Of a stretch of 64,000 bases of DNA, positions 8,825-16,596 are shown piece after piece; position 1 is the first letter of the stretch, and every line of letters starts with the position of its first letter. Position numbers and translations under genes: made by a program. Source of the stretch: Parabacteroides gordonii MS-1 = DSM 23371. GTDB taxonomy: Bacteria; Bacteroidota; Bacteroidia; Bacteroidales; Tannerellaceae. The stretch is taken from contig NZ_KQ033919.1 in NCBI RefSeq assembly GCF_000969825.1, positions 896,873 to 960,872 on the forward strand, written 5' to 3'. The notes under the pieces were generated by a model. It had not been told where the DNA came from. It searched no databases and was given only the letters and a program-made list of their open reading frames with translations.

Positions 8825-9112
8825 TTAATAACTTCTTCGATAATGATTTTCTAAAAGGACACAAATTTCTGATTCTTTATAAATTATCTTTCCTGGAAGC
8901 TGTACATATCCCAACAGTCCTGTATCTCTGTAATCCTGCAAAGTTCGCTTGCTGATACACAGCTTTTGACAGACTTCCTCACCTGTCAGGTAATGTTCGC
9001 CACCCAGTACCGGATGATAATTCGTTACCATGTATTCCACATTCTCCAACATCCGGTCAAGGGATGAAAACAAGACTTGTGTTATATTGGAATCTTTCGT
9101 TATCAAATCCAT
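8825..9112 (-). CDS. Small HTH protein, excisionase-like (type B)
   Basis: 95 residues with a helical N-terminus and a MerR/excisionase-type winged helix (HTH_17): EEVCQKLCISKRTLQDYRDTGLL then a beta-wing with LPGKIIYKESEI. It probably binds DNA to control excision or gene expression. It forms a pair with the type A gene directly upstream (5 bp gap). The same A-B pair occurs in IME2 at 23137-22532. The N-terminus MDLITKDS matches the IME2 type B proteins (MDLYTNED, MELINKDT). Confidence 0.88.
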   Translation of the reverse strand: MDLITKDSNITQVLFSSLDRMLENVEYMVTNYHPVLGGEHYLTGEEVCQKLCISKRTLQDYRDTGLLGYVQLPGKIIYKESEICVLLENHYRRSY

Positions 9113-9117
9113 AGGTT

Positions 9118-9405
9118 CTATTTTTTAGAGTTATTCTTCACGTGATTTTGCATAAAGGTTTCCACATCCGAAACCTTATAATAAATCTTGTTATTGATTT
9201 GCGAATAAGGTAATTTACCCGTATCACGATAGGTTTGCATCGTCCGGGCAGACACGTTCAGCAAACGGCAGGTTTCGCAGTTATCCAACCACTTATCCTG
9301 TTTTCTCCGCAAAGGAATACACAGGGCATCCATACGATTGATAAAGTGGTTAAATTTTTCCTGCCAAAGCTCGAATGTTTTCTTTTCAATGGTTACTATT
9401 TCCAT
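9118..9405 (-). CDS. Small HTH protein, excisionase-like (type A)
   Basis: 95 residues. The N-terminus MEIVTIEKKTF is the type A signature shared with the IME2 genes at 22841-23137 (MDIVAIERVSF) and 24053-24367 (MEVVTIERRTF). The HTH_17 fold follows: CETCRLLNVSARTMQTYRDTGKL and wing KIYYKVSDVE. It starts the A-B operon and is divergent from the HTH gene at 9748. The intergenic region between them holds the TGTCC array. Confidence 0.88.
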   Translation of the reverse strand: MEIVTIEKKTFELWQEKFNHFINRMDALCIPLRRKQDKWLDNCETCRLLNVSARTMQTYRDTGKLPYSQINNKIYYKVSDVETFMQNHVKNNSKK

Positions 9406-9484
9406 ATTTCATTATGTTTTGATATTACTTCTTTTTTCTTGTTTGATGCAAATATATAGCCTTGAATAATAGCTTGTTTCAGAC

Positions 9485-9519
9485 TGTCCGCAGATGTCCT
9501 TATATGTCCTCATTTGTCC
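9485..9519. promoter_or_regulatory. Four TGTCC units with exact 10-bp spacing
   Basis: TGTCC begins at 9485, 9495, 9505 and 9515, always 10 bp apart with unrelated filler. This phasing puts all copies on one face of the helix, as expected for cooperative protein binding. It lies 80-114 bp from the type A HTH start. Confidence 0.6.
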
Positions 9520-9685
9520 CACTTGCATAGAGAAAAGTATAAGAAAAACCCAAAAAGGTAAGCGATATAAAGAACTTCGTTCACATTTCATTCCCTATTA
9601 TAATAAGGTAAAGAACACAAGCGAACTTTCACAGTCTGATAGTATTTTGAAGCAGAGCCGAGCAAAGCAATTCCAAATGCCTGAC

Positions 9686-9747
9686 GCTTTGTTTTTTACC
9701 ATTTTTTCTTATTTTATTTGTGGTGCTAATTCAAAAAACAAAGCACC
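9686..9747 (+). promoter_or_regulatory. Competing leader hairpins before the 9748 HTH gene
   Basis: GCTTTGTTTTTT (9686-9697) pairs perfectly with AAAAAACAAAGC (9733-9744). An alternative short hairpin pairs GGTGCT (9722-9727) with AGCACC (9742-9747), ending at the start codon. The two share 9742-9744 and cannot coexist, so access to the start may be structure-controlled. Confidence 0.4.
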
Positions 9748-10053
9748 ATGAACAATCCTTTTGAAGAAATTTTCAAGCAGCTGGAAAACATCGAAAAGAT
9801 GATTTCCCCCATAGTCAGTTCTTCATCCAAAGAACCGGACAGCAAGCAATCCGTTTTAGTCAAAATATCCGTAGCCAGCCGGATAACCGGATATTCAGTT
9901 AATTACCTCTACCACTTAGCCAGCAGCGGAGCAATACCATGTGTCAAACGTGGACGCTCCTTACGTTTCGATGTGGACGAGTTGCAGCGGTGGATGCAGC
10001 AACAATATGTACCAGCTTCCAGCAAACTATCCGATGAAAGAGAAAAGGGATAA
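9748..10053 (+). CDS. HTH_17 DNA-binding protein upstream of the VapE-like gene
   Basis: 101 residues. A helical N-terminus (FEEIFKQLENIEKM) is followed by an excisionase-type HTH: KISVASRITGYSVNYLYHLASSGAIP, then a wing with RGRSLRFDVDELQRWM. It is a typical first gene of the replication/mobilisation cluster in Bacteroides mobilisable elements. It overlaps the following ATPase gene by 20 bp (ATG at 10034), so translation is coupled. Confidence 0.88.
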   Translation: MNNPFEEIFKQLENIEKMISPIVSSSSKEPDSKQSVLVKISVASRITGYSVNYLYHLASSGAIPCVKRGRSLRFDVDELQRWMQQQYVPASSKLSDEREKG

Positions 10054-11266
10054 CGAAGCGGAACACACCGAGGGTAGGTTATCCAAGAACGAGCGCATCG
10101 AAAGGCAGCTTAATTCCTTGTACGACTTCCGGTTTAATATTGTGAAAAGCAGGACAGAATACCGGGCTGCAAATACTTCCGGTTTGTATCAGCCAGTCAC
10201 AAAGTTTGCTTTGAACTCTTTCAGGCGCAAACTGGATGTTACCGCAGGTATTACCACCTCTGCCGAAAACATCCGTATGATATTGGAAAGCGATTTCGCA
10301 AATAAGGTGCATCCCATACGGGAATACCTTACTGCCCTACCCTTGTTGAATCCTGCCGGACATGGATATATCAAAAAACTGTTGAACACGGTGCAAGTAG
10401 CCAATCCCGGCAAGTGGGAGGAGTATTTTACGAAATGGCTTGTCGGTGTGGTAGCTAATGCCATGAATGATACAGGCTGTCAAAACCATACTTGTTTAGT
10501 CCTTACTGGCGACAATCAGGGACAGTTCAAAACATGGTGGCTGGATAACCTTTGCCCGTCATCGCTAAAAAATTATCTATTTACCGGGAAGATAGACCCA
10601 CAAAGCAAAGATATTCTGACACTGATAGCCGAATATCTGTTTATCAACATCGACGACCAGCTAAAGGAACTCAACAAGCAGAATGAAAACGCATTAAAGA
10701 ACCTGATAACCACCCCGGCAGTTAAATACCGCAGACCGTATGATATTTACATAGAGGAATATCCGCATTTAGCCAGCTTCATGGCTTCGGTGAACGGTAA
10801 CGAGTTCTTGACAGACCCGACAGGGAACAGACGATTTCTGCCTTTTGAAGTCCTGCACATTGATAAACCGACAGCAGAAAGTATCAACATGGATAATGTC
10901 TACTCCGAAATCATGTACTTGTATCGGCAAGGTGTACGCTATTGGTTTAATGATGCGGAGATTGAAGAACTGCACCTGACAAATGCGGAATTTGAGGTGC
11001 AAACGGTTGAGTTTGAAATGCTGATGCAGTATTTTGAGAAGCCCACAGAGGAAGAAGAAAGCCTTTTCTTTATGACAACAGCGCAAATTCTCACTTGTTT
11101 ACGGGATGTCTGCCCTATGCAGTTATCTGAAAAACGGTTGGGGGAAGCATTGCGGAAAGCCGGATTTAAACGGGTACAAAAGCGTATCAGCAACTGCAAC
11201 TATTCAGTATATGGGTACAGAATAAAGCCTGTTTCCATACCCTACACCGATAACGATTACGGTTAA
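10034..11266 (+). CDS. VapE-like P-loop ATPase (virulence-associated E family)
   Basis: Probable helicase/primase-type ATPase of element replication. 410 residues from the ATG at 10034; an upstream extension to 9941 would run through the HTH gene and is unlikely. The core shows WEEYFTKWLVGVVANAM, then LTGDNQGQFKTWW (about 157-169) at the Walker A place, Walker B-like INIDDQ, and TGNRRFLPFEV (about 272-282), a family hallmark. The Walker A loop reads QGQFKT where the usual form is QGxGKT, so the second glycine is replaced by Phe. A winged-helix-like C-terminus follows. Next downstream is a region of CTTACT repeats and a primase. Confidence 0.82.
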   Translation: MKEKRDNEAEHTEGRLSKNERIERQLNSLYDFRFNIVKSRTEYRAANTSGLYQPVTKFALNSFRRKLDVTAGITTSAENIRMILESDFANKVHPIREYLTALPLLNPAGHGYIKKLLNTVQVANPGKWEEYFTKWLVGVVANAMNDTGCQNHTCLVLTGDNQGQFKTWWLDNLCPSSLKNYLFTGKIDPQSKDILTLIAEYLFINIDDQLKELNKQNENALKNLITTPAVKYRRPYDIYIEEYPHLASFMASVNGNEFLTDPTGNRRFLPFEVLHIDKPTAESINMDNVYSEIMYLYRQGVRYWFNDAEIEELHLTNAEFEVQTVEFEMLMQYFEKPTEEEESLFFMTTAQILTCLRDVCPMQLSEKRLGEALRKAGFKRVQKRISNCNYSVYGYRIKPVSIPYTDNDYG

Positions 11267-11601
11267 CACAGCCGTTTTATAATTGGCACAGTTACTCCCA
11301 TGTAGTAACTACCGCAAAACATCTTACTGTGTTTTATTCATTGAATACCAATCATTTATACAATACGCAGTAAAGAAGTAAGATAAAACCCTGAACTTTC
11401 AGGAAATTAAAAAAAAAGAAAAGTCAGAAAACAACATAGGTAATATTTCGATCTCTTTTGTATAGAATAACTTACTTATCTTACTGCATAGAGTATAATC
11501 CGTTGAAAGAAAAAGAGATAGGTGCAAAAAGTTGACTATTTTTCTTCTTACTCGCTTCTTACTTCATTACTGCAATTTACAAACATTCAAAAATAAAGAT
11601 T
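11267..11601. other. Intergenic region with six CTTACT repeats, possible origin
   Basis: Six CTTACT units occur at 11323, 11377 (inverse strand), 11471, 11480, 11547 and 11558, most inside (A/T)TCTTACT(G/T/C). Two close pairs have 9 and 11 bp spacing. The setting between ATPase and primase genes fits a replication origin or an operator of the primase gene. No protein frame is seen. Confidence 0.45.
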
Positions 11602-12636
11602 ATGACTTATCAGGAAGCTAATCATATCAGTATCAAAGACTATCTGAAATCATTGGGCATTCTGCCCGCAGTGGATAAATATTATTACGGCATGTACCAT
11701 AGTCCGTTCCGTCAGGATGATACGCCCAGTTTCAAGGTGGATTACGGTGTAAACCTGTGGTGTGACTTCGGGACAGGCGAGGGTGGCTCGCTCATCGACC
11801 TTGTAATGAAGCAGCACGGGTACAACGCCTACGATGCTATCTGTCGGCTGGAACAGTATTCATCCGGAAATTCTTTTTCTTTTCAAGGAAAAGAGGTTTC
11901 AGAAAAGAATCAGCATGAAAGGAAACAACCGACCAGCCCGATAGAAATCCGTAAAATCCAGCCGTTGCAGAATCCAGCACTCATAGATTATTTGAGAAGC
12001 AGGAACATTCCACCTCAAATGGCAGTACACTATGTGCAGGAAATGTATTACCGTATCGGCGACAAACCTTATTTTGCACTCGCTTTCAAGAACGATGCCG
12101 GAGGTTACGAGCTTCGCAATCCACGTTTCAAGGGCAGTACATCACCCAAAGACATCACACACATACGGCAGTCAGGCAAAAAGAACGATAGCTGTTTTGT
12201 TTTCGAGGGAGTTATGGACTATCTTTCTTTTATCGCCATCCGGCAGAAAACAAATCCTACCTATCCTTGTCTTGACTGGCAGGATTATGTTATCCTGAAC
12301 TCAACCACAAATGTAGATAAAGCCTTATACCCGTTAGCCGAATACGAACATATCCACTGCCTTTTGGATAATGACGATGCAGGGCGTAAAGCTACCCAAG
12401 CCATACAAAAAGAATATTGTTGGCATGTACGTGATTCATCACATCTGTACAATGAATACAAGGACTTGAACGATTACCTGTGTGGGAAGAAGTTCAACCA
12501 AGCAGAGAATAGGATGCAACAGTCAACCCAACAAACGCAGTCGGAGAAACAAAAACAGTCTGCCAAGCAACAACAGCAGGAAGATAAAAATAGACAAACT
12601 CCCGATGAAAAAAGAAAAAGGGGCAGGCGGTTGTAA
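11602..12636 (+). CDS. Toprim-domain DNA primase of IME1
   Basis: 344 residues. The N-terminus (about 1-85) follows the CHC2 primase layout (YHSPFRQDDTPSFKVD, then WCDFGTGEGGSLIDLV), but the zinc-binding cysteines are mostly absent, as in many element-borne primases. A Toprim domain follows with the acidic motif FVFEGVMDYLSF (about 195-206) and LLDNDDAGRKA (about 253-263). The C-terminal ~60 residues are Gln/Lys-rich and low in complexity. It probably primes second-strand synthesis after transfer, or element replication. The gene precedes the mob genes. Confidence 0.88.
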   Translation: MTYQEANHISIKDYLKSLGILPAVDKYYYGMYHSPFRQDDTPSFKVDYGVNLWCDFGTGEGGSLIDLVMKQHGYNAYDAICRLEQYSSGNSFSFQGKEVSEKNQHERKQPTSPIEIRKIQPLQNPALIDYLRSRNIPPQMAVHYVQEMYYRIGDKPYFALAFKNDAGGYELRNPRFKGSTSPKDITHIRQSGKKNDSCFVFEGVMDYLSFIAIRQKTNPTYPCLDWQDYVILNSTTNVDKALYPLAEYEHIHCLLDNDDAGRKATQAIQKEYCWHVRDSSHLYNEYKDLNDYLCGKKFNQAENRMQQSTQQTQSEKQKQSAKQQQQEDKNRQTPDEKRKRGRRL

Positions 12637-12639
12637 TTA

Positions 12640-12790
12640 GTAGAACAGGCAAAGCATACCAACGGCAAGCGGTATGATTTAGGGGAGCAAGGTTATGTTT
12701 CGGTAGACCGAAACACCGTGCTTTGCTCATCGCAAAGGGAAATTTCTCCCGTTGGTCGCAATTTCTAAGATACCACCTAAAAAGCAAAAA
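12640..12790. other. Candidate oriT of IME1
   Basis: The gap between primase and mobC carries a tight perfect hairpin: GTTTCGGT (12697-12704), 2-nt loop, ACCGAAAC (12707-12714). Short flanking inverted repeats are also present (GCTTTG near 12720 with CAAAG near 12734; GGGA with TCCC around 12737-12750). A hairpin directly upstream of mobC/relaxase genes is the expected place for a transfer origin. The nick site cannot be named. Confidence 0.5.
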
Positions 12791-12793
12791 CGT

Positions 12794-13177
12794 ATGACAG
12801 AGATAAGAAACAAATCAGGAGGTCGACCGGCAAAGAACCGGATAGACAAACAAAAACGGGTAGTCAGTACGAAGCTGACAGAGTTACAGTATTACGCTAT
12901 CAAGAAGCGAGCCGGAGAATCCGGTCTGCCTATTAGCGAATACGTCCGGCAAGCGATTATTTCGACAGAGGTAACACCCCGACTGAACAAGCAGGACGCA
13001 GACAGTATCCGCAAGTTAGCCGGAGAAGCCAACAACCTCAACCAGCTTGCGCACCGTGCCAATGCAGGAGGTTTTGCGCTCGTGGCAGTGGAGCTTGTGA
13101 AACTGAAAAACAGGATTATTGAAATCATAAACCAGTTATCGGATGATTGGAAAAATAAAAAAGGGAAGCGGATTTAA
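12794..13177 (+). CDS. mobC: MobC-type relaxosome protein
   Basis: About 127 residues from the ATG near 12794; the frame opens at a TTG at 12752. The N-terminus is basic (KSGGRPAKNRIDKQKR). A ribbon-helix-helix-like segment follows, KLTELQYYAIKKRAGESGLPISEYVRQAI. The conserved MobC tail LAGEANNLNQLAHRAN and LVKLKNRIIEIINQL completes it. It assists the relaxase at oriT. It overlaps the relaxase start by 35 bp, so both are translated together. Confidence 0.88.
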   Translation: MTEIRNKSGGRPAKNRIDKQKRVVSTKLTELQYYAIKKRAGESGLPISEYVRQAIISTEVTPRLNKQDADSIRKLAGEANNLNQLAHRANAGGFALVAVELVKLKNRIIEIINQLSDDWKNKKGKRI

Positions 13178-14060
13178 AGGTTGTGTGAACTATGTACTCG
13201 GCAAGGAACAGGCAGCTTTGCTTCATGCGGAGGGAGTGTTAGCCGAAAGCAAGCAGGACATTATCCGTAGTTTCTGTATGCAAACAGAAATGAATCCCGG
13301 TTTGAAGAAGCCAGTCGGACATATTGCGCTAAGTTATTCGGTAGTGGATGCCCCAAAACTAACAGACGAGAAAATGATACAGTTGGCACAGGAGTACATG
13401 CGTGAAATGAAAATCACCGATACGCAGTATATCATCGTGCGGCATCAAGACCGGGAGCATCCGCATGTGCATATCGTATTCAACCGGATAGATAATAACG
13501 GTAAAACCATTTCAGACAGTAACGATATGTACCGGAACGAGCAAGTTTGCAAGAAGCTGAAAGAAAAACACGGACTGTATTTTGCCAAAGGGAAAGAACA
13601 GGTGAAACAACATCGTCTAAAAGAGCCGGACAAAACGAAATATGAGATTTACACGGCTGTAAAGAATGAAATCAAAAAATCAAGGAACTGGCAGCAGTTA
13701 CAGGAGCAGTTAACGGAAAAAGGTATCAGCATTCAGTTCAAACACAAAGGTCAGACGGATGAGATACAGGGTATTTCCTTTTCCAAAGGTGAATACACGT
13801 TCAAAGGCTCGGAGATTGACCGCAGTTTCAGTTTTTCCAAACTGGATAAATATTTCGGGGATGCAGGGTTGACAACAGCCGGAAGCAACAAACAGACAAT
13901 TACCATACAAACACAGGAGCCAGCAATAAACAAAAGTGATAATTCGCTACTGGCAGGTTTAGGTGGTCTGTTTTCTGTTTCGTCCTCTCCGGTTGATGAA
14001 ACGCCTGACAATCCCGATTTGAGAAAGAAGAAGAAAAAGAAACGACAATTAAAGTTATAA
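13143..14060 (+). CDS. Relaxase / mobilisation nuclease
   Basis: Nicks oriT and leads the transferred strand. The 305-residue protein starts MIGKIKKGSGFKGCVNYVLG, the usual motif I region with tyrosine, and has the three-histidine metal motif HQDREHPHVHIVFNR at 101-115 (H106, H108, H110). The C-terminal third is charged and ends in a Lys-rich tail (RKKKKKKRQLKL). It overlaps mobC and is followed after 4 bp by a coiled-coil membrane protein gene. The overall form matches MobA-type relaxases of Bacteroides mobilisable elements. Confidence 0.92.
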   Translation: MIGKIKKGSGFKGCVNYVLGKEQAALLHAEGVLAESKQDIIRSFCMQTEMNPGLKKPVGHIALSYSVVDAPKLTDEKMIQLAQEYMREMKITDTQYIIVRHQDREHPHVHIVFNRIDNNGKTISDSNDMYRNEQVCKKLKEKHGLYFAKGKEQVKQHRLKEPDKTKYEIYTAVKNEIKKSRNWQQLQEQLTEKGISIQFKHKGQTDEIQGISFSKGEYTFKGSEIDRSFSFSKLDKYFGDAGLTTAGSNKQTITIQTQEPAINKSDNSLLAGLGGLFSVSSSPVDETPDNPDLRKKKKKKRQLKL

Positions 14061-14064
14061 GCGT

Positions 14065-14790
14065 ATGGAAGAAAATTTGATTTTAGAGGGGCTTCTCTCT
14101 ATAATTACGGAACTGAAAGAGAAGCAGGAGCAACAGGTGACACCAGCCAGTCGGGAGGAAACGATAAACCGACTGGATGTTATCGAGCAGCGTATTTTGG
14201 AATTACAGGGAAAGCCTGCCATTCCTGAAAACATAGTGCAGGAGATTTTAAGTCAAATCGCCAGTATTAAGCAAGGACAGTCCGAGAACCAAAAACAAGA
14301 CCTTGAAGATATAAAGGGGCTTATCGTAGCTTCACACAGATATTTCAAGGAGAAAGTAAAGATATTGTTTCCAGCTGACACACAACAATTGGAAAAGATA
14401 GAACCCAGTTCTTTATATGACAAATTTCTAAACCGAATTACTCCCTACTTAAAACCTAAATACTTTCTTTTTTCAGCAGGAATACTCATTTGCCTTGTAT
14501 CGTTAGTCCTGAATATCCGTTTTGCTGAACGGATGCAGCAGTTACAGGACAATGATATAAAATACCGTTATCTCCTGATGAAAGGAAAGACAGACGGTAA
14601 CAGTTTAGATTTGCTGGAAATGAATTTCAGCCGGAAACGGGATAATGCTTTTATTCAAAGCGTAACAGATACGGTTATAGATTTTGAATATCGTAGCCGT
14701 AAGCAAGCGGAAGCGTTGGAACGTGCAAGGCTGTTGGACGAGCAAGCCAAACAGTTAAAAAAGGAAGCGGATAAGTTAGAAAAACCATAG
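14065..14790 (+). CDS. Coiled-coil protein with one membrane segment, mobilisation accessory
   Basis: 241 residues. A helical N-terminal region (about 1-120) is rich in Glu/Gln/Lys. One clear membrane helix follows (YFLFSAGILICLVSLVLNI, about 133-151), then a charged coiled coil ending in Lys/Glu repeats. No enzyme motif is visible. It lies 4 bp after the relaxase, so it is most likely part of the mob operon, perhaps linking the relaxosome to the membrane or to a helper coupling protein (inference). Confidence 0.7.
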   Translation: MEENLILEGLLSIITELKEKQEQQVTPASREETINRLDVIEQRILELQGKPAIPENIVQEILSQIASIKQGQSENQKQDLEDIKGLIVASHRYFKEKVKILFPADTQQLEKIEPSSLYDKFLNRITPYLKPKYFLFSAGILICLVSLVLNIRFAERMQQLQDNDIKYRYLLMKGKTDGNSLDLLEMNFSRKRDNAFIQSVTDTVIDFEYRSRKQAEALERARLLDEQAKQLKKEADKLEKP

Positions 14791-14799
14791 AAAAGAAAG

Positions 14800-14831
14800 A
14801 GCCGGAGTAAGTGATACCCACCACTCCGGCT
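14800..14831. terminator. Bidirectional terminator
   Basis: AGCCGGAGT (14800-14808) pairs with ACTCCGGCT (14823-14831). It lies between the convergent mob operon and the HTH gene ending at 14840. T-runs are weak on both sides. Confidence 0.65.
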
Positions 14832-14839
14832 TATCTGTC

Positions 14840-15166
14840 TTACTTCTTTTCCCCGAACTGCTTTTCAAAGTTACAGAGCATGACCGCATTAAACCGTTCC
14901 TTGATGAACTTCCGGACATCCGAAGCCCGGTAATAGACTTTTCCGCTAATCAACATATAGGGAAGCTCGTTTTTGCTTCGTAGCCGTTGCAAAGTTCTGA
15001 TGCTAATTTTGAACAATAGGCATAAATCTTGATTATCCAGTAGGTTATCATCTTCGGACAGCACTTTATCGGCATTGCGCAATATTCGTACATCCTTGCA
15101 AAGCTCATCCAATTTGTCAAATAGCTTTTGCATCCATTCCTTGAAATCATAGTTTTCTATATACAT
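14840..15166 (-). CDS. HTH_17 protein after the RteC-like gene
   Basis: 108 residues from the ATG at 15166 (MYIENYDF); an ATG at 15193 would add nine residues but lies in the conserved leader. An amphipathic N-terminus is followed by the HTH NQDLCLLFKISIRTLQRLRSKNEL and wing GKVYYRASDVRKFIKERF. It is the homologue of the IME2 gene at 28333 (MYIDNENFEKWMEKL). Both follow an RteC-like gene and share a 17-bp block with a 12-bp palindrome upstream plus the leader AAAAATGAAGCAAA before the start. A regulator acting on its own promoter is plausible. Confidence 0.85.
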   Translation of the reverse strand: MYIENYDFKEWMQKLFDKLDELCKDVRILRNADKVLSEDDNLLDNQDLCLLFKISIRTLQRLRSKNELPYMLISGKVYYRASDVRKFIKERFNAVMLCNFEKQFGEKK

Positions 15167-15200
15167 ATTTGCTTCATTTTTCAGATTATACATTAATGAT

Positions 15201-15217
15201 TGTCAATCGATTGATGA
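15201..15217 (-). promoter_or_regulatory. Palindromic operator shared with IME2
   Basis: On the minus strand this reads TCATCAATCGATTGACA, identical to 28285-28301 in IME2, with the perfect palindrome TCAATCGATTGA at 15203-15214. A TTTGC just upstream resembles a -7 box, so the palindrome would sit near the transcription start, about 36 bp before the HTH start codon. Confidence 0.65.
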
Positions 15218-15296
15218 AGCAAAGTTCGGAAAACCAGTGCAAAGAAATTACGGGGTAGCACATGGAATCCCCTATAAATTAAAGCTAAGTCATTGA

Positions 15297-15909
15297 TTAT
15301 CTATATCCTTTTTTATCATGTTCGTTTCGGATAAGGTCAGATAGTCCATTAAGAAATCCGGTTATTTTTCCCGGCTTGCGCTTTATTACGTCCTCATGCT
15401 TTTGGTGATAGTCTTTCAGTTGAATGTTAAATACCCATTCAAAGGCTTTAGACAAGTCGGACAAGAAAGCAGGTTTGCCATTTTTATAGACGATACGTTT
15501 GGAAAGGAATAAACCGCTGATAATTTCCATTATATCAATCAGGTTTGTTTTGTCTGCCAAATAAAGAGGGGAAAAAGGTTGTTTGTTAAAGTGTGATTTG
15601 AATTGTTCCGGGTACTTGATGTGCCATTCAACAAGGCGTATTTCATTGTTCAGTAATCCTATCGCTTCATCAACAAGATACAAATAAGGCATTTTTTTCT
15701 TGCTCAAACCGTACATGATACGATTTAAGTCTATGCAATCCGAATGAAAAATAGCGTAATAAAACGCTATTATCCTGTTCGCTGATACTGAAATCAGCCA
15801 AATGAATAGCCAATTCTTCAATAGCTTCTGTAAACTCTGATACGGAAACTTTACGTTGTGAGCATTCCGATAATAATCGAAAGAAACTCAAATCTGATAT
15901 TTTGTTCAT
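15297..15909 (-). pseudogene. RteC-like gene split over two frames
   Basis: The N-terminal frame starts at 15909 (MNKISDLSFF) and stops at 15673. The C-terminal frame runs to 15297 and carries the RteC-like part: YLYLVDEAIG, NLIDIMEIISGL, ASLSKAFEWVFN-like segment and YHQKHEDVIKRKPGKITGFLNGL. The two join by a single +1 step at a run of seven A (minus strand, about 15690). RteC-type proteins regulate excision and transfer genes in Bacteroides elements. The homologue in IME2 (27550-28177) is broken at the equivalent position. It may be a pseudogene, a homopolymer sequencing error or a programmed +1 frameshift. Confidence 0.7.
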
Positions 15910-15953
15910 ACAATAGAAATACTAAATGTTTTTTTATTAAGCACATATATTTG

Positions 15954-16592
15954 TCATCCCATTAAATAGCATTCAAGTGAAGCTATTGAATAAAAAACAT
16001 TCCCAGCATTGTGAGCTTCTAATTTTTGTGCATCTAAGCAAGAAGTTACCCATGAAGCAGATAAACATCGTATTCTAACTTCCCTACAAGACACAATATC
16101 TGAAACTGTATCACCTATATATATCATTTCATCCGGTTGTAATTTATAATCTGCGAGCAGTTCCCTAAAATTCTCTGCTTTATTATTTTTGAAAGGATTT
16201 CCAGTTTTTACTTTATCAAAACACGTGTCCATATTAAATTGACGTAATGTTATCGCACAGCTCTTTTCTCCTTTTCCTGTAACCAAAGCAATAAGAATAG
16301 ATTTCTTTTTTAACTTCTCAATCAGTTCTGTTATACCGTCAAAAGGACGAGGGCACATTATATGCATTTGTTCGTATATCACGTAGAAGTCATCCAAAGC
16401 ATTTTCCCAATTATAACCAACAAGTTTTTTTATCATCCCTTTTTCATTTAACCCAAAAGTTTCTAAAATATCATTTTCGGATATATCATTAAGAGTAACA
16501 TAGGGAGTTACTGCCTTTTTTAAGGCTTTGAGGCACATGGGAATTGTATCTCCGATTGTACCATCTAAATCAAAGGCTACTAATTTAATCAT
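15954..16592 (-). CDS. HAD-superfamily phosphatase, phosphoglycolate-phosphatase-like
   Basis: 212 residues with all HAD motifs: DLDGTIGDT (about 8-16, the first Asp being the nucleophile), VTGKGEKS (about 104-111), a Lys further on, and YIGDTVSDI (about 157-165) with the metal-binding aspartates. A helical cap lies between motifs I and II, as in Gph/PgmB-like enzymes. The substrate cannot be named. It is 4 bp downstream of the acetyltransferase gene on the same strand, so they form an operon divergent from the AraC regulator. Confidence 0.85.
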   Translation of the reverse strand: MIKLVAFDLDGTIGDTIPMCLKALKKAVTPYVTLNDISENDILETFGLNEKGMIKKLVGYNWENALDDFYVIYEQMHIMCPRPFDGITELIEKLKKKSILIALVTGKGEKSCAITLRQFNMDTCFDKVKTGNPFKNNKAENFRELLADYKLQPDEMIYIGDTVSDIVSCREVRIRCLSASWVTSCLDAQKLEAHNAGNVFYSIASLECYLMG

Positions 16593-16596
16593 AACC

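Larger units (their letters stand above)
9406..9747. other. Divergent control region with TGTCC array and leader hairpins
   Basis: There is no convincing gene; an 85-residue plus-strand frame at 9494-9751 looks accidental and runs through the array. The visible signals are four TGTCC units (9485-9519) and competing hairpins before the 9748 start codon, both listed separately. Confidence 0.6.

Noticed and set aside
9494-9751. 85-residue frame in the divergent HTH control region
   Set aside because: It is formed by the TGTCC array and T-rich leader and overlaps the next start; no domain.
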